DNA of 64,000 bases. Origin: Seriola aureovittata. Its lineage: Eukaryota; Chordata; Actinopteri; Carangiformes; Carangidae. The notes beneath the pieces were generated by a model. That model worked only from the letters and a program-made list of their open reading frames with translations. It was not told the origin of the DNA and did not search any database. Shown piece by piece: positions 12,117-25,690 of the stretch; position 1 is the stretch's first letter; every line of letters begins with the position of its first letter. A program made the position numbers and the translations under genes. Where the stretch lies: positions 8,533,001 through 8,597,000 of the forward strand of contig NC_079378.1 of the NCBI RefSeq assembly GCF_021018895.1. Reading direction: 5' to 3'.

Positions 12117-12455
12117 CAGTGTGTGGGATTTAGTGGCATCTAGTGGTGAGGTTGTAGATTGCAACCAGCTGAAGACCCCTCCCCTCCCCTCCCCTCACCC
12201 CTCCCTCTCCCAGCGTGTAGGAGAACCTACGGTGGCCTTCAGGTAGCGAAACACGGCCCTCTCTAGACCCAGTATTTGGTTTGTCCATCCTGGGCTACTG
12301 TAGAAACATGGCGGGCAACCCCCCTGTGTAGATGTGAAGGGCTTATTCTAAGATAACGAAAACACAGTGATTCTTAGTTTCAGATGATTATACATTAATG
12401 AAAACATGATTATGAATATTATCGACTATAGATCCGAATGAATCCTACACACTGG
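12117..12455. mobile_element. Short non-autonomous DNA transposon (MITE-like) with terminal inverted repeats
   Basis: The left end CAGTGTGTGGGATT (12,117-12,130) is nearly the reverse complement of the right end AATCCTACACACTG (12,441-12,454). The interior has TTTAGTGGCATCTAGTGGTG, a C-rich run, GAGAACCTACGGTGGCCTTC and CATGGCGG, an arrangement I recognise as a very common fish repeat. It is about 340 bp with no coding capacity. No clear target-site duplication was found. Confidence 0.75.
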
Positions 12456-15400
12456 TTCTGGGGAAATTATTTCTCAGATTCAGCGAGTGTGTGTGTGTGC
12501 GTGTGTGTGTACTCTTGCTTTTTGGAGTGTGTGTGTTTCTGTACTTTGTATGATTGTCTGTACTGTGTGTGTGTCTGTGTGTCAGTTTGAAGCATGATTA
12601 CTGGTCTGGTAGAAATATATGAATTTAAATGTCAGTACTGTGGTCATCTGGTTTATAAAGGTTCAAATAGATTTCCAAAACCTATTAGCACATTTTCTAC
12701 AGAGTAGACAGTAGTTAGTCATTTTGACTTTATATCAGACCTATTTCCTGTTTCCTTATTCCTTTGTTCCTCATTTATTTCTCCAGTCGTGTTACCTGTA
12801 TAAACTGTAGGGCGTATGCGTTTATTGTCTTTCTCAAAGCACAAAATCTCCACGAAGACATCAATGAGGAAACAGTGAGCTGATCTGACCATAAATGTAC
12901 TGAGTGATCTGTGTATAAACTGTACTGTCCAGCCCTCCTGTTGCTTCATTTAGCTGATAAAGAAGTTGTTAAGAACCCTATTCGTTCAAGTTAAAGTTTT
13001 ACTGATTGCAAAGAAAAGGGAAACTTGGAGGAAGATTGGGGAATGTAGCAGAACTCTTTTAAAGATCAATTCATCCTCAAATCATCATCGTCCTTGTCAC
13101 GTCTCCTGCGTCCATGTCCTCATTTTCTTGTGCGGTTTCTTCTGCCTCATCATTTCCATTCTGAGCCGTTGCAGTCAGTGAGGACCTGAGTGTGCTGATC
13201 TGTTGTTAATCGAGGGCATTTATTACACAGATCAAACAGAAAATCTGTAACTGAACTGTCTTTTGATGCCTCTAAATTGTAATATGCACACTTGGCTTTC
13301 TATCTTCTGACTCAAACAGTATAATTCTGTCTTATATCCAGCATATATCTGCACATGCTGTCTGATGATGATGATGATGTGCATCAGTCTGATGCACTTG
13401 AAAACCAGTTTAGTTTCTGTGATTCTGCTTAAACTGCAGTAAACTCCACCCGTCTGTTACAGCAAGTGTGTTCAAACAAACACTGCAAATCATTTGCAAA
13501 AAAAATATCTGTACTGCTTACAGATCTGGTTGAAAGGAAATTACTTGAATGCACCTGTTTGATTCAGATTGTCACTTGAAGTGATTTAAATCTGAATGAC
13601 TCTGTTTTTGTTTTGGGCCTGTACAAGTTGCTGATTGTGAGTTACAAGGAATAAAAGTTGAGAGACAAAATTAGCAAATGTGCTAAAAGTCGTGAAATGG
13701 GACAGGAGGGGGAGTCCAGTCGGCTCAGATTAACTTGAATGTTATGTCAAAAATGTAACACAGATTTGTAGAGCAGATTTATTTATGATCGATTGTGACT
13801 CGTGTACAAATTATTTTGATTCAAATGTTGGTGTGACTGAACAAAAGTAAAATAAATAAAGATTTATGGGACTTTTTGAAATATGGCATGTGTGTTGATT
13901 GTTAATATTGTGGGTGTCAAGTAAATGGAAGAGATATTGTTCACACGATGATGCTTTATTCTCAGAGTAGAAACAGCTCTGGTACATATAAAATGTGAAA
14001 AAACACACATTACTCTGCCGGGACGTTCTGTCTCTGTTTCTGCAGTTTATTACATTTAGCCGTAATAAACGTGATAGAAATTGACCTCCACTCAGATTGT
14101 ATCTTATTGGCAGCTTCTTATCTCAGTGTTATTATCCTTGAGCCAACCTTTACATCTGTGCTCACTGTACGCTGTATTGGTAACACCTTCCTGCTATTGA
14201 TTTGTGCGCTTTCTGTGTTTCACCTTCCTCAATGCTTAACGGCATTTTTCAGCGTCACCTCAAATTTGTGTACACGTCCCAATAATTACTGGAGTGGGTT
14301 TGTTAAAGGAAGAGTTTGACATCTTTGGAATTGCTATACATTATTTTCTTGCCAAGAGTTAGATGAGAAAAACAGAAAAAACAACCCCCCCCCAAAAAAA
14401 AACATTAACATCTTGTTTATTTAATCCCTACAGAAACTTAAGTGACGAAATGACAAGTTGTGCTTCAAGGGGAGTAGTTTCCAGAAAGTCATTGAGCCCG
14501 GCCAAGAAATAAACTGGCATGTAATAGTTTTTGTATTAAACAAACAAGATACAGCATGTTAATCAGTAAACTTTAGAGGTGCTGTTGGACAGATTTTATT
14601 ACCTTTGGAAACTAGCTGTTTCCAGGCTTTATTCTGAGATAAATGAATATGCTGTGCTGTTAGAGTGGTATCAATCTTCTGATCTAACACTTGACAAGAA
14701 AATAAATAAAATTCTGAACTATTCCTTTAATTTACATTTATTCATTCAAGGAGAATATTGCCAGTTTAAGATGAAAAAAAATCCCTTCTAGGTTAACAAA
14801 TAATCCCCTAAAGGCACTTTGACACTCTGGCTTTGACAATTTACACGTGTACAACAGTGGGATGAAAACAGTGATAAAAAAAACAAAATATGCAACAAAA
14901 AACAAACAAACTAAAGACTCAAGGTCCAACAAAAGGACCACAGTAATAAGTTAAATTAACTGATACAATTAATTCAATGAATTCATCTCATTTACATGGT
15001 GTCTGTAAACACATCATCACTCGGAATAATCACATTGTTTTAAACAATCACTCAAACAAACTGTGAGCCGCATTATTGGTAAATGATAAATAGATTAATG
15101 AGATGACATCACATTCAGGGAAATGAGTACAAGGAAATGACCTCAGTCTTTTTTTAAAGCAAGAAAAAAAGAACGCGCATCATTTCTCTTCTGTTCGGTC
15201 ACTGGAATGAAACGAGGAAGTACCGGACGCTGACGGCAGAGTGGGTTTGATAAAGAAGCTACTAAACTGATTCAACTTTATCTCAGTGCTGCTTGTTTGT
15301 TTGGTTCTTGTTTTTACAGTAAAACAGTAATCACAATGACTGATTCAGAGTGTTGGGATTTGTACAGTGCAACTGAGACTAAATGGTGTTTTATTTTGGA

Positions 15401-15677
15401 TCAGGTTCATCTTTAAACTTTGTTTTCCTCACCACGTTGACTGTGGCTAACCTTTCTTTTCCTCCTTTACTTCTAAAACGATCAGAGCTCCTGCTACAGC
15501 TCTTCTCTCCTTTAAAGGCCCTGAAAACATTTTTCCTCATCGGCTTCTTTTAATGAGCAAAGGGATCCTACAATAATGCACTATTTTAAGTTAGAACAGT
15601 TTAGCTTCTTCAAAAGATAGAGAAAACCAATTCTGTGTCATTCTCTCTCCATCATCTCTCTCTCTGTCCTTCCTCAC
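12456..15677. other. Spacer between convergent unc119 and slc13a2
   Basis: No exon is recognised on either strand. The stretch is AT-rich with short GT tracts (around 12,486-12,510) and an ATG triplet repeat near 13,365. It should include the 3' UTR of slc13a2 on the minus strand. In human a FOXN1 gene stands between these two genes; no forkhead-like sequence is seen here. Confidence 0.6.
15390..15395 (-). terminator. Candidate poly(A) signal for slc13a2
   Basis: AATAAA on the minus strand, 283 bases past the stop codon. Confidence 0.4.
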
Positions 15678-18600
15678 TCAGGGTTTACTTGTAACGTTGA
15701 CCCAATGAGGCATGGTGCCCATGTCAAACATGGCGTATCCCCAGGTATTGATGCCTAAATTAATGGTCAAAATCCCAATGAGGTTCAGCATGAAGCCGGC
15801 TTTCACCTGGAAGAACAGACACATTCTGATCAGTATGAGTTAAAAAACAAACTACGGTATGTGCAGGTCTTGAAAAGTCTTAAAGAGCAATGAAATTAGT
15901 TTCCTGAAATAAAGGCCTTAGAAGTTATTTAAAAAGTCTAATTTTATTCACAAAAGTCCTACATATTTTCTCTGCCTGTTGTCGGCAGAACTGTTGTTTT
16001 GTCTGTTTGTTTGTTTGTTTTGGAGGCTGTTCGATCCTTTTTTTGTGACGTTTCTTTCAGACCTGTAGCAAACACTGTTACAACTGCAAGCTACAGTTTC
16101 TAAGAAGCTCATCCTCTCAGGTGTCAAGCGGTTAATCCATGTATTGTGTGCTGCTTCAGTGGGTCCAGGTCATGTTAATTAAGTGATTTATATCGTAAGG
16201 GATTATTACTACACACTGCAGTCTATGTAAAGGACACTTAGCTCCCTCCTACCTCAACAGACACAACCTCCTGACTATTATTATCCTTTGAATTAAATCA
16301 AAGAGTCATGGGAGCAGCCATCTCTAAACCTTGATCATGTGAGTGATACTTGTGACACAGATGGTGTTTAACGGACGGCATATGTGTGTGAATCTCACCA
16401 TGTCGATGACTCTGAGCTTTCCGAAGGAGAAGGCGATGGCGTTGGGCGGTGTAGCCACAGGCAGCATGAAGGCCAGAGAGGCAGCAATGGTGCAGGGCAG
16501 CATCACATACAGTGGGTGTATCTTGATAGCTGTGGCCTAAAGAAACAAAAACATGCCAGCACAGCACGGTGTAATCAATGAGAGAAGAATCACGTGCACA
16601 GCCGTGTGTGCATGTGGACAGTATTTGTACTCAGTTTACCATTGAGGCCAGTATGGGCAGGAACAGCGTGGTGGTGGCCGTGTTGCTGGAGCACTCGGTG
16701 AATGTCGCCACCAGCAGGGAGAGCAGCAGCGAGATGGCGTAGGGGGGGATCTTCTCCAGAGGAGCAAGGCTCTCTCCCAACCACTTGGACAGACCTGACT
16801 CCTGGAAACAAATAAACAAGGAAAGACCATTGTACTATTATGTTATTTGTCGTGCTAGCCGCATGGCACTAGGGATACATGTTGGTCGATCCGAGAGAGT
16901 AGAGTACAGTGAAATAGCTCAACAATATTATTCAATTCAGGTATTCAATTTATACTGAAACAAAACACACTCATTGATAAGTCCACAAATCCTTCCAGCA
17001 CAATATAAAAGGGATCATGAAGTCTTAAAAGGAAGAAACACGGTGCTCTTGGGTTTTTTACCTCACTGCCAGCAGCCAGAGCGAAGCCTCCTCCCAGCAG
17101 CAGGATGATGTTCCAGGGCATCCGCTCGTGCACCACCTGCCAGTTCAGCAGAGTGGAGGGAGCCTTCACCGCCTTACCTGTGAGACCCAGATGAAGTTTG
17201 AACATGAAACAGTAATTACTTTGAAAGAGCAGTGTCATATCCGCTCGGTAATTATCACCCAGCTCTCTAATGAACTGCAATTTAGGTCACACAAATATCA
17301 CAGCACAATATTATCAGGGATGTTTTCCTGTAAATGTGATTTCACCTTCGTCATTGTAACCATAGCCACCAAACCTGGGCAGCTGGGAGGGGATGGCGAA
17401 GAAGAGCATGGAGACTAAGATAGCGACGGTTCCATCGGACACAAAGCTGATGTACAGAAGATAAGAGACATATTGTTGTTTGAACATGTTGCCGCTGTGT
17501 TTCCTGCTCTTTGTCACAAGACAAAGGGAACAAGCAATATTAGGCTTTTGCTGCACAAACACTTGTTAGCAGGAGCATTTAGTACAGGTTTATCCTCCAT
17601 AGTCATGTCAACAACAACAACAACAAAAAAAAAAAGGAAAGAGAAAGTGAGAGACTCACGCCTTCTCCTTGTTGAAGAGCACAGTGGCCCAGCCGTCTAT
17701 GAAGCCCGGCTCCCTGGTGAACCACAGGACCACCAGCAGGACGAAGATGCTGAGCACCGCCCCCTCAGCAAACTTCATGGGCCCCAGCTTATTGTACTCC
17801 TCCCTCATCACCGCGCACGCCTCCTTATCCCTGTCGCTCTTCATGCCACAGCCGAATGACTTCTTCAGGCTGAGGAGTAAAAAAGACCTCTGGTCAGTAA
17901 ACGTCCTAGCTGTCCAGGGAGGCGGCTGACTGTGCCACACTGGTTGCCTTACTTGAAGCCCAGGAAGAGAAACTGAAGCCAGAGCCAGGAGAACACCAGC
18001 ATGAGCACCATGTTGGGAAAAGCAAAGCCGAACCAGCTGGCAAAGTTGATCACGTCACCGTTGTTAGGGAAGAGCCTTCACAAAAGATGGAGATGAGAGG
18101 AGGTTACTTATCTGGAATAACATCTGTCTGTGCTTGTTGACTGATATTAACTCAGGCCTTACTCGTCGATTTGACCCTTCAGGATGAGGTTAGGGGTCGT
18201 GCCAGTGAGCGTGGCCGTGCCCCCGATGCTGGCGGAGTAACACACGCTCAGACTCATCCCTTTGGTCAGGAGCTCGTACTTCTCATCTATTTCTCTTCTC
18301 CTGGACTCCCGCAGTGCAGCTTGACTCATCTCAGGTTCATCTGGAGCACGACACATCAAGTCACGATTATTGTAAGGGTTACTCACTAGAAACCTTCCAT
18401 GGCCTCAGATATGTTTTACTTACGCTCAGTGTTGGGCTGTTTCGCGTTGGCCATCTCCCCCTTAGTTTCTCTGAGCTCCAGCTCAAACGAATGGTTGTCT
18501 GCGCCTGCGGCCTGGAAATCTCGTTCATCCGCCTGCGACTCGGTGTCTTTGAGCTGCTGCAGCACGGCTTGGGCAATGGGCAGCATCATGGCTGTGGTGG

Positions 18601-21600
18601 CCGTGTTGCTGATCCACATGGAGAGGAAGGACGAGACGATCATGAAGCCCATCATTAACCTGTGAGAGAGGTGAAGGGGAGGGAGGGAGCATGAAGATGG
18701 TGACCATGAGTAGAGATGTGTCGAAAATGATTGAGATGAGCACTATTTCCAAATTTAACGTGTGGTTATTTGCTTACATACATGTGATTTTTCACATTGT
18801 CAGTCAAAGTAACGTCTTAATAAGATGATATTTTATTAGCATCCACTTCTGTAGCTCTTCTGTAGTTTTCTCTTTCTGCAGCATGTTCCTCTAATTAAAT
18901 GTGTTTTTTCACTTTGCAGTGTTTTTTTTTTTTTTTTTCTCCAAATGCTGCACGTGCGTTTCCTGCATTTGCTTTTGTTTTGTATATTTTCATATATGCT
19001 CTCAGGGCCACCATACAAATCATATTACATAACTTGTTAAGATGTTGATGCCTCTGGTTGTTGTGCAGAAATCACTCAACAGTGTAAAATCAGAGAACAT
19101 TATCATCCTGAAAGATGAGGAGGATCTGTGTGATCAGTTGAACATCTTTGACATGTGTTGTCACTGTAAATAAATGCAATGTGTAAAATGATCTTAAACA
19201 CATGAACAATTAAGATCTGTGTAGGCAGTGCTGATCCTTTAGTCATGGCTTTGCTGTGTGCTGTAGTGTACACTGGTGAGCTGTATCACAGGGCTTTCTT
19301 ACAAGGACGGACGAACACCAACCAGCAGCAAAACTCGGAGAGCGATGCGCTTGTGGAGGTTCCACTGCTCCACTGCGATGGCGACCAGCAGGCCGCCCAT
19401 GAACAGCATGTTGGAGTCTTTCAGATATTCAATGCTGACCTGAAACAGATCGCACAGACACAAACCTCAGCAGAAGAATCAAGTAAAAGTAACCTGTGAA
19501 CACGCCGTCTAATGCAGAGGTAATGTATCATCCCATTTGTTTTATGAGCAATAAAAGTCAAACACTGGGATCAGCAGATCAGAAGCTACAGAACGCCCTG
19601 AAAATTACTGTCACATCATCACTTTCAGTATGCAGCGTTTCATCAGTTAAGATAAAGTAAATTTAGTTGTGCCCTTTAGTTGTGCTCTTGCTGACGGTTG
19701 AAGGGACCAAGCAAAGACAAATATGAAGTTATAGTGAGGCGGTAGATGTTTTGTCACAAAGAACAGAAGGTGAAGTTTAGACTGATGTACCTGGACTTCA
19801 TTTGAGGATTTACATTTTATGCTACTTTGAACTTCTATTCCTCCAACGATCCCTAATAAACATATTATGTCTGATGTCTGTAACGTGTTAGCACGTCCAC
19901 CAAAGAAATGGTTTCATTTAAATAACTGAAGAGATCAAATTATCCAGCATTGCATGTGTTTATTTTTACTCTTTACTACCTCATTAATCATCTCACATCT
20001 CATGGTCATCTCATCTCTGTACCCTTGAAAACACCTGACTAAGCTATGTAATTGTATATAAAGTAATTAAAGCCAGCTCCACCTCCAGCACTAAAAACAA
20101 TAAAATGCTGCTTACACATTGATGCATACATTTTAACAATCAAATAATAAAGAACAATACTATATTACTATATTGCTTGTGAACGAGCACTTATATCTTG
20201 TACCATGTATTTTGCTGATAATGCTTCTTTACTTGCAGCAGTAATGTATTTCTACACTGGTGTATTGGTACATTTACTTAAAGCAAAGGGCTGCTGTGAC
20301 CCAGACTCTTTGAACACCGTGGCAGCAGTGCAGGGATACGCCCTTTTAAAGCTTTTGAGCAAGCCTCGCCTTTCTGACCAATCAGAGAAGGACAAAGTCA
20401 GGGGTCACAAGCAGCTGTATTCACCTGCAGGGATAAATAAGGCACAGGTACATATAAACTGGCTCATAATGAAGCACAGGAGTATAAATAAGGTCTTTAC
20501 CGCTCCGGCCGTCATGATGCCCATCATAGGAAACAGGACGACTGGCAGTAGAGCCGTCACAGCCAGAGGCATGCACTCCGTACACCAGTACAGAGCCATG
20601 AGGATGATGGCATAACCACATTTCGCTTGCTGTAAACACACAGACACACACACACACACACACAGTCAGAAGTGGCAGTGAAGTAGAAGTGTTCCAATAC
20701 TCTAACATCAGTGCAGCATTTTGTCATTTTACATCTGAAGTCATAAAAAGACACTTGACACATGTGCTTCATCTGATTTGGCACAGACAAAGACACACAG
20801 AATTTCAGCTGTCGCGTCCTTCGTCTTATCTTCGACGTCTCTTTAAAAGGCAGTAAGACTTTACACATGCAGATAGCAGTAACCCTTGATCATAAAACAA
20901 ACAGTTTGTCGTACTCTTGTCTCGGGAGATAACTCTTTATGGGTTCTCTGTAAAATCCTTTTTCTTAAAGACTGTTTAAACTACCCGACACAAAACTTTC
21001 CACTGCCACGCACATGAGACCTCGTTCAACTCGGCAGGTCATGCACTGAGCGACAATGTCTGCTTCATATGGCACTTACACTTTTAGAACATTAAGACAA
21101 AGATAGAGGGAAAACAAAGTGTGTACAATGTGTGAATTATTCTGACAAAGTCATATAAACCGTATGAAATTACTTATTACATGCACACTGCAACAGTATT
21201 ATTTATGAGCACTTTTGCACTTAGTAGCATTACTTTACTACTATAATATACTATCTGTACAGTTTTAAGAACATCAAATGCTTCATATTTTCATTAAATT
21301 GTGTCACATCACTCTTTTTTTGTTTTTTTTAGAATTATTAGTATTTTCAAAAATGATTTACTAATATTTTCTTCACTTTCTTGCTGAAAGTCATTAGAGA
21401 AGATTGATACCACTCTCATGTGTGTACTCTAAATAATAATTATTATGATAAACTCTATTTATATAGCATTTTCTTAACAAATTGCTTTACAAGCAAAATA
21501 ACAAGAAATGAAAACGATAAGTGAATAACATCAAATAAATAGAAATAATCAGTATAAACAAAAACCTGTGTCAAACATTTCTGAATGCTTTCACAAAAGG

Positions 21601-22941
21601 AAACATGATAAGAAGGGATTTGTGTGTGAAGAGTTTCATATAGTAAATGCTTTAATAGCAAAATCCCAGTCACCCTTTGTCACAAGCTGTGAGCTGGGAG
21701 TCACCAGCAAGGTCTCAGTGGTCAAGAGGGCACATACCAGGTCAGTAAGTCAGAAAGGTATTTAGGAGCGAGGCCATTTAAGGCCTTAAAGGTGAGCAGT
21801 AAAATTTTGTAATCAATTCCAGAGCAGTTGATACGAAGGACCTAATATTAGAGAAGAAGCTGAATAAGAATAAATATGAATCTGGAGCCTGTAAATTGTT
21901 ATCTCAACTTAGCATAAAGACAGGAACCAGGGAGACAGCTTCAAATACATTTTTGAAGGTAATCAACCATTCATTTAAAAAAAAAAAAACTGAAAGAAAA
22001 AGAGTGAACGTGACTCAAAATGCCTATTTAATGAAAACATGCATCTCATGTTGTTATAACTGTTGTTGAAAATTACTTAGCATGCATTGCATTGTGGGAG
22101 TGGCTGAAGGGACCATTTGAAATCTAGGAGGCAGCCATTTTCATGTGTCTTGTCAAGGGTTCAAATGCGGTCTAAGATCAACTGTACACTGTGTACCGTT
22201 ATCGTACCTTTGCCTCTCAATCATAAAGTAACTGAGCCTTTTTGAATACAGTAAATCAATATGCTAATGAATGAATGCTAAAGAATCCAAATGTCCATTT
22301 GCAGCATTAGTGTTTGGTTTATATTGAAGCCATTTGTTGTTGTTGATCAAATTCCTGTCATTTTCTTCTGTCTGTGAAACAGAAACCTGGGCCAAGGTCG
22401 TACTATTCCATCAAAGAACTGTAACCAACAATTGTTCTCATTATCAATACATGTGACTGTTATTTCCTTTATTGACTGGTTAATTGTTCAGTGTAAAATT
22501 GATGTGTTGTGAAGAAAAAAACATATTTACATATTCAAATTGCAGTAAAAATGGTGTTGAGTTTACTCTCATAGACAACTACGAAAAACAACACACACAC
22601 AAAACACATATTTGACCCAGGGACACCTGTAAGGTTTACCTGGCCTTGCTCACCAGGTGTTAATACACTGAACAAGCATAATAAATGAGTGAAATCGCTT
22701 CCCTGGTGAATCTCTCTGACATGAGTGTGAGAATAAACATCTTCTGCAAACAATGGTGATGTTTCAGTCAAGAAAAACAGATTAAAACAGCCAGTTACCT
22801 CCACTGGCACAAACACACACACACACTCACCGATGTAGGGCTTATGATTGGCAGGGGAAGGAGGACCAGTGGAGTGACGAAGATGATGATGTAGTTTCTG
22901 TGGTACCACAGCCACCTCAGCGAACTACGAATGATTTTCAT
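15678..22941 (-). CDS. slc13a2: SLC13 family sodium/dicarboxylate cotransporter, complete
   Basis: Twelve coding exons, in transcript order: 22,831-22,941; 20,501-20,629; 19,303-19,439; 18,424-18,659; 18,163-18,340; 17,953-18,075; 17,660-17,869; 17,346-17,446; 17,062-17,177; 16,640-16,801; 16,399-16,536; 15,678-15,806. They sum to 1,770 nt (589 aa plus stop), close to human SLC13A2 (592 aa). All introns are GT-AG and every junction keeps frame. The product is a multi-pass membrane carrier that takes up succinate, citrate and other Krebs intermediates with Na+. Both SNT signature motifs of the DASS fold are present: WISNTAT (Ser143-Thr145) and [10 protein letters not shown] (Ser486-Thr488). 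Also seen are [31 protein letters not shown] and [16 protein letters not shown]. The loop encoded by exons 4-5 is charged and variable, as expected. SLC13A3 and SLC13A5 are close relatives; the choice of slc13a2 rests on the unc119/vtn/sebox neighbourhood. The start ATG has a modest context (GCCATGA). Confidence 0.93.
19785..20300 (+). repeat. Degenerate fish repeat in slc13a2 intron 2
   Basis: Pieces such as TTACATTTTATGCTACTTTG, then GCAGTAATGTATTTCTACACTGGTG and TGGTACATTTACTTAAAG-like text, occur in the order of a repeat family common in fish. Other parts of that family are seen at 33,880-33,962, 40,190-40,365 and, inverted, at 41,505-41,600. Confidence 0.45.
21447..21960 (+). mobile_element. 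Interspersed repeat in slc13a2 intron 1
   Basis: It starts near CTCTATTTATATAGCATTTT and TTGCTTTACAAG, and later has AGGAGCGAGGCCATTTAAGG, GTGAGCAGTAAAATTTTG and TAATCAATTCCAGAGC. This order matches a fish repeat with a transposon-like 3' part that I know from memory. No frame is intact. Confidence 0.5.
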
Positions 22942-23181
22942 GGCAAAACTGACAAGCAACTCAGAGGCAAAAAAACACCCAAACTATCCAGACGTCTCCC
23001 TGGTTACTGAGAGCAGACAGCTGATCGAGACAAACAGCAGATGATTAGAGTGAAGCCGAGACGGAGGAGCGGACAGGAGAAAATGAAGCTACACACTAAA
23101 GTCAGGTGAGCACAGGAACAGTAAGTACTGGTGATGAAAAGCAGAGATGTGCACCACAGAGAACCACTGAGGTGGCGGGGC

Positions 23182-23188
23182 TTTATAT
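23182..23188 (-). promoter_or_regulatory. Candidate TATA element of slc13a2
   Basis: On the minus strand this reads ATATAAA, with a GC box (GCCCCGCC) just downstream, about 240 bases before the ATG. The position fits a promoter with a 5' UTR of roughly 200 bases, but no other support is available. Confidence 0.35.
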
Positions 23189-25550
23189 CTCTGGTAGCAT
23201 ATCAAACATTAACTCAACCCCAAAGAGATCACAATCCATGACAGAGAGGCAACAGCGAAGGTACAGAGAGCGGGAGGGATTTGCAGATGAAGAGAGATAG
23301 AAAAACAATAGGCAGGGTCATAATCTGGAGGAGTGCAGCTCTGGCAGGTGCAGTCAAAGGTCACCAGGGGTGGTGCATGTGCCCGCTGAGCTGAAAAGTA
23401 CAGGTGGCCCACAGACGGAAGATGAGAAGATGGGAACCTGGACACCGGCCGACTTTGAATTACTCTGTAGTTATCTTGTGTCTGTTGATGATGGGTTATG
23501 TTGAAACTAACTCCGCAACTCTCTCATTTACATGTTTTACCACGTTTGCTAACAAGCTAGTCCGGTATCCAAAAGTCAAATGGGTTTTGTGCAAAGTTAC
23601 AAAAGTTTGTCAATTAAATAATTAAACAAAAATATATCTTGTGCTTTTTATTTCTATGTGCATTAATTACAGAGGGTAACTTACAACATGAAAACACAAC
23701 TATGCTGCCTCTGCTCAGTTAAGTTAAGCATCTTGGACAAATCTCTACTGACTTTATGAGATACTGAGCATCAACATTTTTATCATTTCTTTTTCCAGAA
23801 ATAACTCACGATTCAAATATCAGCTTCCTAAAACTTTCACTTAAAAACAATATGGATTCCAACAGGGCGAGTTGTTCTGACTATAATTCACGTATCACCA
23901 ATAAAAAGCAACATGAGTGAACAGTGAATGTCTATTATTGATCTGTTCTCAATAAACACATCACATGTAATATTTTATGATCTTATGCAACACACGGAAG
24001 TCACCTACAATCACAACAGAAGTCTCTGTTGTTTCATACATATATAAACTTCAATTTACTTCATATGTGAGATAAGAGATATCTTCAGTCGAGTCATAAA
24101 ACACACTGTCGGCCATATCAACAAGTGCTCATGTCCTATCACAAGAAAGCATGTTTTGCCAGCTCTGACAAAATGTGTTGAGTATCAGATGCACGTTCTG
24201 GTAATATGTATTTAATCATAATACAACAAGTGTAATTAAAGACTGCTGCTTGGTTAGTTTTCAATCTTTTTGTATTAAGTGTTGACGATTACACAGTCTG
24301 AGCATGACGACAACAAAGCCATAAAAGAGAGAAAAAAAGAAACGAAAACAACAAAAAAATACAAAACAGCAAACTGAGTACCAAAGCGACAGATAGTGAC
24401 TGTAACCACATCTTTACCACAGTCGGCGTAGTTCCAGTGGGTTAGGGTTGTTAGTGCTTTGTTTATGACTGATTTAAAGTCGGTGTATGATGACAGCACT
24501 GTGGTTAGAAAATAAACTGTCTTTTCTCTCAAAACGGTTTTTCCACATCCTGTGTAAAAAGTACAAGCCTTTCAAAAGTATTCAGTGTTTCAGAGATCTT
24601 TCGGATTAAGATCTAACATCTTCTGAAGGGATTACATCTGGCCAACTGAAAATAATCAAGTTAAATGTGGAGAAATTATTATTAAATCAGATAAATATTA
24701 ATGTCATAATTTCATAAATATAATATTTAGGTCACACAATATTTAAGCCTAACCACCACCATAAGAGAGTTGGAATGCTTTAAGTATTTTATGAAAGGGT
24801 AAAACCAAACACCTTAACACTGTCTGAATATTTTTATCACTCAGATTAAAGAACAAGACTGATCTGCACACTGTGCAGGTTTTATGACGGGCTGTGTTAC
24901 AGCGTCCCGTCTATAATGTAAAGCTCAAAGGTTTGATGATCACTGTGCGCTGAGAGCCAGGCTCCTCATCAGAAGGGCAGCTGACTGGTTCAATGACTGG
25001 ATTAATATTTGACATAAAAAAGCATATGCCAATAAAACCTATGCATATTTAACATGGTTTATAAGCCTGCACCGTCATCCATCTTGAAAATCTACCACAC
25101 CCTTCAGGATCTACAGCAGGGTTGAAGGTAACAGAACCACCTGCCCTCTGATTGGACTCTGCTTTATGTGTGGATTATCCAATCAGATTCAAGTGTAAAA
25201 ATAGGGTCAAAATTCTACTTATAACTTTATTGTCACACCTTGGGAACTTTGAGCACAGAGACTCACAGTTTTCTGAACATCAACAACAATCTGAACAAAT
25301 GGCATTTGTGACGCAGTAACACAAAGACATTGTGAAAGAAGAAGTGCTTTTGTCAACATCTGTGTACATCTGTGTACATCTGTGTCCACCGAACACCCGG
25401 CTGTCACTCAAAGCGGCACGTCCTCAATTCTCCAACTTTAAGCCTTAATAAAATGCAAACAGGTGAGTTATATAAACACAGTTGTCATGAGCTCTAGAGC
25501 CCAAAACCGTTTGTTGTACCATGTTTATTTCTGCTGTAAAGTTGAACATT

Positions 25551-25690
25551 TTAACATGGCAGTCTATGGGGATTGAATCACTGTTGGAGCCTGCCTCAAG
25601 CGGTCAGTCGGAGAAGTGCAGTTTTTGGTACTTCCGTGTTGCCTTAATTTTTCAGCCTCAGATGTTGCCGCTTAATTTTGACCCAATTTT
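25551..25690 (+). repeat. Fish-type interspersed repeat fragment
   Basis: GGAGCCTGCCTCAAGCGGTC, GCAGTTTTTGGTACTTCCGT and AATTTTTCAGCCTCAGATGT follow the order of a repeat known to me from fish genomes (CACTTCCG followed by TTTCAG and GAGGTTGCCGCTTG-type text). It has no coding potential. Confidence 0.45.

Noticed and set aside
24275..24532. An 85-codon minus-strand frame with a hydrophobic C-terminus
   Set aside because: AT-rich, no splice signals, no similarity recognised; length is expected by chance.
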